A DNA stretch of 38,021 bases from Salinarimonadaceae bacterium. Its GTDB lineage: Bacteria > Pseudomonadota > Alphaproteobacteria > Rhizobiales > Beijerinckiaceae. Positions 33,028 to 38,021 of the stretch are shown here, in pieces. The notes under the pieces are model-generated. The model did not search any database. It had not been told where the DNA came from and saw nothing but the letters and a program-made list of their open reading frames with translations. The stretch covers positions 1-38,021 of the forward strand of contig REDO01000074.1 of assembly GCA_007693435.1 (NCBI GenBank), given 5' to 3'. Position 1 is the first letter of the stretch. The number at the start of each line of letters is the position of its first letter. The translations under genes and the position numbers were made by a program.

Positions 33028-34599
33028 TCAACCCGACAGGCGCGCAAGGGCGCGCAGGCGCAGCGAAAAACGCAGCAGCTGACGCCGCGAGCCAAGCCGC
33101 AGCCGCGCGAGAAGACCCGGTCGCCCTCCTTCGCCCCGCGCCCGCGCCGAGGCGGTCGCGGCGCGAACCGCGTCGAATGACAGTTCGGACAGAGTCGGAT
33201 TGGGCGCGACGAGGCCGGAGAGTTCGGCGAGGCGCATGCCGCGCGAAACGACGAGCGTCCAGAGCGCGATCATCTCCCCGGCGCCGCGTCCGGCGATCGC
33301 GCAGCCGAGCACGCGCCCGTTCTTGGCCAGCACGAGCTTGAGAAGACCGTCGAGACGGCCCTCGATCCGGGCGCGCTCGTTCACGGCGAAAGGCAGGCGC
33401 AGGACCCGCACGCCCTTGCGCCTCGCGCGCGCCTCGTCCTCGATTTCGCCGACGGCGGCGAGTTCGGGATCGGTGAAGGTCACGCGCGGCGCCAGCCGCA
33501 GATCGAAGGCTTCGCGGCTGCGGTGCAGCACATCGGCGACGACGATTTCCGACTGCCGGCGCGCCGCGTGCGAAAAGCGGTAGCCCTGTCCGCCCGCCCC
33601 GGCGCAGTCGCCGATCGCGTAGATTCGGCGGTTGGATGCGCGCATGCGCGCGTCGACGACGATCCCGGTCGGCTCTACGCGAACGCGCGCCCGGTCGAGA
33701 TCAAGCCCGTCGAGGACGGGCGCGCGCCCGGTGGCGACGAGAAGACGGTCTCCGGTGACGACTTCGCCCGGCTCGCCCTCCGTCGAAGGCTCGAGCAGGA
33801 GGCGCACGCCGTTCCCCCGCTTCGCGACTTTGCCGCCCTCTACCGAGACGACGCGCGCGCCGATGCGGATATCCACGCCCTCGGCCCGCAGCCCCGCCTC
33901 GACGCAGGCGGCGAGTTCGCGATCCTCGCGGGGCAGGAGCGCGTGACGCTCGATGACGACGACCGAACAGCCGAGACGGCAGAAGGCCTGCGCCAGTTCG
34001 AGCCCCAGCGGTCCGCCGCCGAGAACCACGAGGCTTTCGGGCAGATCGGGCATGTCGAAGATCGTGTCGGACGTCAGATGCGGCGTTTCGGCGAGGCCGG
34101 GGATGTCGGGAAGCGCCGGCCGTCCGCCCGTCGCGACGACGAATCTCCCGGCCTGGATCGTCGCCTCGCCCGCCACGAGCGTGATCGGATCGAGAAAATG
34201 CGCCTGGGCGCGCAGCACCTGGACACCGCACGCCGCCAGCCTCTCCGGCGCACGGGCGAGGGCGAGTTCGGCGGCGTTCGCGGCGAGCCTCGCGCGCAGG
34301 CCCGCGAAATCGATCCGAGGATCGCCGGGGCTCAGCCCGAAGGCGGCCGCGTCGCGCATCGTCTGCGCGCGCGCCGCGGCGGCGACGAGCCCCTTCGATG
34401 GAATGCAGCCGCCGCGCAGGTGAGCGCCGCCGAACGCATCGCGTTCGACGAGGACGACGGACGCGCCCGAGGACGCGGCTTCGAGCGCCGCCGAGACGCC
34501 GGCCTCACCGGCGCCGATGACGCAAAGATCGGGCCGCAGGACTTCTCCGGCGGCGGCCTTCTTCCCGTCGCGATCCTCGTCAATGCGTTGCGCGCTCAT
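33028..34599 (-). CDS. MerA/dihydrolipoamide dehydrogenase-like FAD protein lacking the redox cysteine pair
   Basis: The 523-residue class I pyridine-nucleotide disulfide oxidoreductase homologue has FAD motif VIGAGEAGVSAALEAA (27-42), NAD(P) motif VVLGGGPLGLELAQAF and second FAD motif RIYAIGDCAG, plus the dimerisation domain. The active site is altered: the usual C-x4-C is H60-LRGG-C65, so the first redox Cys is His. The C-terminal His-Pro-Thr base is Asn-Pro-Thr (NPTLSE). It cannot run the normal dithiol chemistry of MerA, lipoamide dehydrogenase or glutathione reductase. It may act as an electron carrier, quinone reductase or redox sensor. The last ~35 residues are Arg/Leu-rich. Start ATG 34599; the upstream extension of the frame lacks a ribosome site. 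Confidence 0.85.
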   Translation of the reverse strand: MSAQRIDEDRDGKKAAAGEVLRPDLCVIGAGEAGVSAALEAASSGASVVLVERDAFGGAHLRGGCIPSKGLVAAAARAQTMRDAAAFGLSPGDPRIDFAGLRARLAANAAELALARAPERLAACGVQVLRAQAHFLDPITLVAGEATIQAGRFVVATGGRPALPDIPGLAETPHLTSDTIFDMPDLPESLVVLGGGPLGLELAQAFCRLGCSVVVIERHALLPREDRELAACVEAGLRAEGVDIRIGARVVSVEGGKVAKRGNGVRLLLEPSTEGEPGEVVTGDRLLVATGRAPVLDGLDLDRARVRVEPTGIVVDARMRASNRRIYAIGDCAGAGGQGYRFSHAARRQSEIVVADVLHRSREAFDLRLAPRVTFTDPELAAVGEIEDEARARRKGVRVLRLPFAVNERARIEGRLDGLLKLVLAKNGRVLGCAIAGRGAGEMIALWTLVVSRGMRLAELSGLVAPNPTLSELSFDAVRAATASARARGEGGRPGLLARLRLGSRRQLLRFSLRLRALARLSG

Positions 34600-34884
34600 G
34601 GCGATTCGCCCGTCCAGCCCTCCAGCGGGGTGGTAGCATGTCGGCTCCCCACAATCGTCTAGAGCCTTCGCGCGCTTGCGTCGAGTGCCGCCGCCCCAGG
34701 GCTTCGCTGCGACGCCGGGAAGCGTTGACTTTCGACCGGCCATCCGCCATAAGCCGCCGGATCGGGAAAGGCGTCCGGAAGCGGGCGCCCTTGTCCCTAT
34801 TGCAGCCAGATCGATAACGCGCGAACGAGGCGCAGGGCGCGAAAGCCCGCCTTCATCGACGCGATGTGACCGGAGAGACACGCC
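34600..34884. other. Intergenic region between divergent FAD protein and rpmH
   Basis: Apart from the rpmH promoter at 34725-34753, this 285-bp region shows no RNA gene, repeat or ORF that I can support. It must also contain the promoter of the leftward FAD protein/histidine kinase operon, which I cannot identify. Confidence 0.5.
34725..34753 (+). promoter_or_regulatory. Promoter of rpmH-rnpA-yidC
   Basis: TTGACT (34725-34730) and CATAAG (34748-34753) are 17 bp apart, a near-consensus sigma-70 type promoter. It lies about 130 bp before the GTG of rpmH and is the best candidate for this housekeeping operon. Confidence 0.65.
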
Positions 34885-35019
34885 GTGAAGAGGACCTATC
34901 AACCCAGCAAGATCGTGCGCAAGCGCCGGCACGGTTTCCGCGCCCGCATGGCGACCGTCGGCGGCCGCAAGGTCATCGCCGCCCGTCGCGCGCGCGGGCG
35001 CAAGCGCCTCTCGGCGTGA
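34885..35019 (+). CDS. rpmH: Ribosomal protein bL34
   Basis: The 44-residue protein of the large ribosomal subunit starts [20 protein letters not shown] after the initiator and ends [11 protein letters not shown], the standard L34 sequence. It starts with GTG at 34885, preceded by GGAGA. The adjacency to rnpA is the normal bacterial order. Its TGA stop overlaps an in-frame GTG (35016) of rnpA. Confidence 0.97.
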   Translation: MKRTYQPSKIVRKRRHGFRARMATVGGRKVIAARRARGRKRLSA

Positions 35020-35042
35020 CCGGCGCTGGGCGTTCGGGCCCG

Positions 35043-35546
35043 ATGCGCTGCGCAGGCCGCCCGCGTCCCTTCGAACGCCTGACGAAACGCAAGGATTTCG
35101 TGGCGGCGGCTTCCGGCCGCCGTTTTCATACGGAACGGATGACGGTTCAGGGACGTCTGCGGGAGAAAGCTGAAGGGACGGGAGCCGCTCTTCGTGTCGG
35201 CGTGACGGTGACCAGGAAGGTCGGCCACGCCGTGGAACGCAACCGGATCAAGCGCCGGCTTCGCGCGGCCTTCGGCGATGCGGTCGCCGCCGGCGCGGCG
35301 CCCTCGGGAGACCCGGCGCTCGACGTCGTGCTTCTCGCCCGACGTCCGGCGCTGTCGGCCCCGTACGACGCTCTCGTCGCGGATGTCGCCGCGTCGCTCG
35401 GCAAGGTTTCGCGCCCCGGCGCGCCCATGGATAGCCGTCCGCACGGAACGTCGCGCGGAAACCCGAAGGACGCGTCCGCACCCCGCAGGGGACGCGGGCG
35501 CGGCCACTCCAATCCATCCCACAACGTTGCGGACGTTTCTTCATGA
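35043..35546 (+). CDS. rnpA: Ribonuclease P protein component
   Basis: The 167-residue protein subunit of RNase P helps mature tRNA 5' ends. Family motifs: [16 protein letters not shown] near the N-terminus and the signature [18 protein letters not shown] with IKRRLRAAF. The core ends near residue 120; the last ~45 residues are polar, basic and probably disordered ([12 protein letters not shown]), an extension beyond the usual length. ATG 35043 is the likely start; GTG 35016, forming GTGA with the rpmH stop, is possible. The TGA overlaps the yidC start by 4 bp. Confidence 0.93.
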   Translation: MRCAGRPRPFERLTKRKDFVAAASGRRFHTERMTVQGRLREKAEGTGAALRVGVTVTRKVGHAVERNRIKRRLRAAFGDAVAAGAAPSGDPALDVVLLARRPALSAPYDALVADVAASLGKVSRPGAPMDSRPHGTSRGNPKDASAPRRGRGRGHSNPSHNVADVSS

Positions 35547-37381
35547 TGGCCGAGGACAACAAGAACCTCATCCTCGCGATCCTGCTCTCGGTGATCGTAT
35601 TCGTCGGCTGGACGTACTTTTACGGCGCGCCGCAGATGGAGCGGCAGCGTATCGAGGCCGAGCAGGCCGCAAGCCAGACCGCGCCGACGCCCCAGGCGCA
35701 GGGAAACCTCCCGGTCCCCGGAGGCGCGCTCGCGCCCTCAGCTCCGACCCTGCCCGGCGCGGGGCTCGCTCTCCCCGGCGCGCCCACCACCCGCGAAGGC
35801 GCGCTCGCGGCGAGCCCGCGCGTGACGATCGACACGCCCTCCAAGCGCGGCTCGATCAATCTGCGCGGCGCGCGTCTCGACGATATCGTGCTCAAGGATT
35901 ACCGCGAGACCGTCGATCCCCACAGCCCCAACATCGCGCTGTTTTCGCCCTCCGGGACGCCCGGCGCGTATTACGCCGAGTTCGGTTGGGTCGGCGAAGT
36001 CCCCGGCGGGCAGCCCGGCCCGCAAACCATGTGGGAGAGCGATTCCGACCGCCTGACGCCCGGATCGCCGGTGACGCTCACGTATACGAACGAGGCCGGG
36101 ATCGTCTTCGCCCGCCGCGTTTGGGTCGACGACGACGCGCTCTTCACGATCGAGGACTCGATCGTCAACAACGCGGACCGGGAATTCGTGGTCTTTCCCT
36201 TCGGCCTCGTCTCCCGCCACGGCACGCCCGACACGCTCGGCTATTTCGTGCTGCACGAAGGCCTGATCGGCGTCCTCGGCGCGTCGGGCCTGCAGGAATA
36301 CACCTATTCGAACGTGGCCGACGAGCCGGTGCTGGCGCCGGGCGTGCGCGGCCGCGTCTGGAACGAGAATATCGGCGGCTGGATCGGCATCACCGACAAG
36401 TACTGGGCGGCCGCGATCATTCCCGACCAGACGACGCCCTTCCAGGGCCGCTACACGGTCGAGCTTGATCCCGGCTTGCCTAAATACCAGGCCGACGTGC
36501 TCGGCCAGGCCGTCATCGTCGCGCCGGGCGCCACGGGCAGCGTGCGCACGCTGCTCTTCGCCGGCGCCAAGGAAGTCGACGTCGTCGACGGCTATGACGT
36601 GACCTACGGCATCCTGAATTTCGACCTGCTCATCGACTGGGGATGGTTCTATTTCATCACCAAGCCGATGTTCTACGCGCTCGACTTCTTCAACAAGCTC
36701 GTCGGCAATTTCGGCGTCGCGATCCTGATCGTGACGGTGCTGCTCAAGATCCTGTTCCTGCCGCTCGCCAACAAGTCCTACGCCTCGATGGCGCGGATGA
36801 AGGCGGTGCAGCCGGAGATGATCGCCATCCGCGACCGCTTCAAGGACGACCGGATGAAGCAGCAGCAGGAGCTGATGGAGCTCTACAAGCGCGAGAAGAT
36901 CAATCCGATCGCCGGCTGCTGGCCGATCCTGATCCAGATCCCCGTCTTCTTCGCGCTCTACAAGGTGCTCTTCGTCTCGATCGAGATGCGCCACGCGCCG
37001 TTTTTCGGCTGGATCCAGGACCTTGCGGCCCCCGATCCGACCTCTCTCTTCAACCTGTTCGGATTGCTGCCCTATTCGGTTCCGGCGCTGCTCACCGTGG
37101 GCGTCTGGCCGATCCTGATGGGGATGACCATGTTCGTCCAGATGAAGATGAACCCCGAGCCGACGGATCCGGTGCAGAAGACGGTGTTCACCTGGATGCC
37201 TGTGATCTTCACCTTCCTGCTCGCCTCGTTCCCGGCCGGCCTCGTGATCTACTGGGCCTGGAACAACTTCCTCTCGGTGCTCCAGCAGGGCTTCATCATG
37301 CGCCGCCACGGCGTCAAGATCGAGCTCTGGGACAACCTGCGCGGCCTGTTCTCGCGAGACAAGTCGAAGCCGGCGGCCTGA
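35543..37381 (+). CDS. yidC: Membrane protein insertase YidC
   Basis: The 612-residue inner-membrane insertase (Oxa1 family) inserts proteins alone or with Sec. N-terminal signal-anchor helix [20 protein letters not shown], a linker rich in Pro/Ala (about 35-90), the large periplasmic domain of proteobacterial YidC (about 90-355), then five membrane helices with the core: [61 protein letters not shown], and the C-terminal [19 protein letters not shown]. Length and order are normal. The start is ATG 35543 (or the adjacent ATG 35546), overlapping rnpA by ATGA. Confidence 0.97.
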   Translation: MMAEDNKNLILAILLSVIVFVGWTYFYGAPQMERQRIEAEQAASQTAPTPQAQGNLPVPGGALAPSAPTLPGAGLALPGAPTTREGALAASPRVTIDTPSKRGSINLRGARLDDIVLKDYRETVDPHSPNIALFSPSGTPGAYYAEFGWVGEVPGGQPGPQTMWESDSDRLTPGSPVTLTYTNEAGIVFARRVWVDDDALFTIEDSIVNNADREFVVFPFGLVSRHGTPDTLGYFVLHEGLIGVLGASGLQEYTYSNVADEPVLAPGVRGRVWNENIGGWIGITDKYWAAAIIPDQTTPFQGRYTVELDPGLPKYQADVLGQAVIVAPGATGSVRTLLFAGAKEVDVVDGYDVTYGILNFDLLIDWGWFYFITKPMFYALDFFNKLVGNFGVAILIVTVLLKILFLPLANKSYASMARMKAVQPEMIAIRDRFKDDRMKQQQELMELYKREKINPIAGCWPILIQIPVFFALYKVLFVSIEMRHAPFFGWIQDLAAPDPTSLFNLFGLLPYSVPALLTVGVWPILMGMTMFVQMKMNPEPTDPVQKTVFTWMPVIFTFLLASFPAGLVIYWAWNNFLSVLQQGFIMRRHGVKIELWDNLRGLFSRDKSKPAA

Positions 37382-37414
37382 GCCCGCCGGTCCGCGGCCC
37401 CCGCGAGGAGCGAT

Positions 37415-38021
37415 ATGACGAACGAGCCCGACGACGTTGCGCCGCAGGACGAGCCGGACTTCGGCGAAGCTGGGCGCCTGATCTTCGCGCGCGAGGCGCA
37501 GTTCATCTGGGCCTCCACGACGGTCGCGAACCTGCCGCCGATGAAGGGGCTCGAGATCGCCTTCGCGGGACGCTCGAATGTCGGCAAGTCGAGCCTCGTC
37601 AACGCGCTCACGGGCCGCAAGACGCTCGCGCGCATCTCGCACACGCCCGGCCGCACGCAGCAGCTCAACTTCTTCGACGTCGGCGGGACCTTCACGCTCG
37701 TCGACATGCCCGGCTACGGCTTCGCGGCGGTCAGCAAGGAGAAGGTGCAGGGCTGGACGCGGCTGATCCGCGATTACCTGCGCGGGCGCGCCAGTCTCGC
37801 GCGCGTCTTCGTCCTGATTGACGCGCGCCACGGCCTGAAGGACCTCGACCTCGAGGTGCTCGACCTGCTCGACGTCGCCGCCGTCTCCTACCAGATCGTG
37901 CTCACCAAGGCGGACGCGCCCAAACAGGCCGAACTCGCCGAGCGGATCGAGAAGACGCAGGCCGCGATAGCCCGGCGCCCGGCGGCGTTTCCGGGAATCA
38001 TCGTGACGTCGAGCCGAGACA
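37415..38021 (+). CDS. yihA: Ribosome biogenesis GTPase YihA/EngB (cut at window edge)
   Basis: The 202 codons seen carry the EngB-family G domain: G1 GRSNVGKSS (52-60), switch residues with [12 protein letters not shown]3 DMPGYGF and G4 TKAD. EngB assists late assembly of the large ribosomal subunit. ATG 37415 has GAGGAG 4 nt upstream, 34 bp after yidC. The ~20-residue acidic N-terminal extension ([17 protein letters not shown]) is common in alphaproteobacteria. The gene runs off the right end with no stop. Confidence 0.95.
   Translation, partial: MTNEPDDVAPQDEPDFGEAGRLIFAREAQFIWASTTVANLPPMKGLEIAFAGRSNVGKSSLVNALTGRKTLARISHTPGRTQQLNFFDVGGTFTLVDMPGYGFAAVSKEKVQGWTRLIRDYLRGRASLARVFVLIDARHGLKDLDLEVLDLLDVAAVSYQIVLTKADAPKQAELAERIEKTQAAIARRPAAFPGIIVTSSRD

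Noticed and set aside
1-38021. CRISPR arrays, complete insertion sequences, rRNA genes or an origin of replication
   Set aside because: No regularly spaced repeats, transposase genes, rRNA sequence or clustered DnaA boxes were seen. rpmH-rnpA is near the origin in some bacteria, but nothing in the sequence here supports that.

Overview
This 38 kb window is high-GC chromosomal DNA, almost certainly from an alphaproteobacterium of the Hyphomicrobiales (Rhizobiales) type. The evidence is the aerobic (cob-type) cobalamin pathway, the order rpmH-rnpA-yidC-yihA at the right end, and many 4-bp ATGA/GTGA gene overlaps. I cannot fix the genus from sequence alone. Both ends are cut: a short C-terminal fragment at the left edge and the GTPase gene yihA at the right edge.

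Layout. (1) 1-5,600 is a loose set of accessory genes: a proline-rich EF-hand-like protein closed by a clear terminator, a DUF1611/DgcN-like enzyme, a membrane-anchored alpha/beta hydrolase, a LysE-type exporter, and two small envelope proteins. (2) 5,790-19,765 is a nearly complete early/middle aerobic B12 pathway on the minus strand, in transcription order: DUF1636 protein, cobW, cobN, cobG, cobH, cobI, cobJ, [cobK on the plus strand], cobL, cobE, cobM, cobB, cobA, cobF. These cover the steps from uroporphyrinogen III to hydrogenobyrinic acid a,c-diamide plus the large cobaltochelatase subunit. cobS, cobT, cobO, cobQ, cobD, cobP, cobU, cobV and bluB are not here. (3) 19,766-20,590 is a regulatory hub with two cobalamin riboswitches back to back, one facing the synthesis operon and one facing right. 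(4) 20,591-24,553 is the right-facing operon: a luciferase-like flavin monooxygenase coupled by ATGA overlaps to a BtuFCD/FecBCDE-type ABC importer. (5) 24,589-31,086 holds allophanate hydrolase and urea carboxylase with a divergent LysR regulator. (6) 31,106-31,390 is a tyrosine-recombinase C-terminal relic abutting the 3' end of a tRNA-Arg(ACG) gene. (7) 31,500-34,599 is a histidine kinase downstream of a degenerate FAD/NAD disulfide-reductase homologue. (8) 34,725-38,021 is rpmH, rnpA, yidC, yihA.

How it fits together. One short intergenic region senses adenosylcobalamin twice: when B12 is scarce, both de novo synthesis (left) and presumed corrinoid uptake (right) should be switched on. 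The most interesting candidate for an undescribed system is the flavin monooxygenase that heads the B12-controlled importer operon; its position suggests it acts on an imported corrinoid or a related compound. The second notable structure is cobK: it is inverted inside the operon, shares a CATG with the start codon of cobL, each gene carries the other's Shine-Dalgarno sequence, and its 3' end overlaps cobJ.
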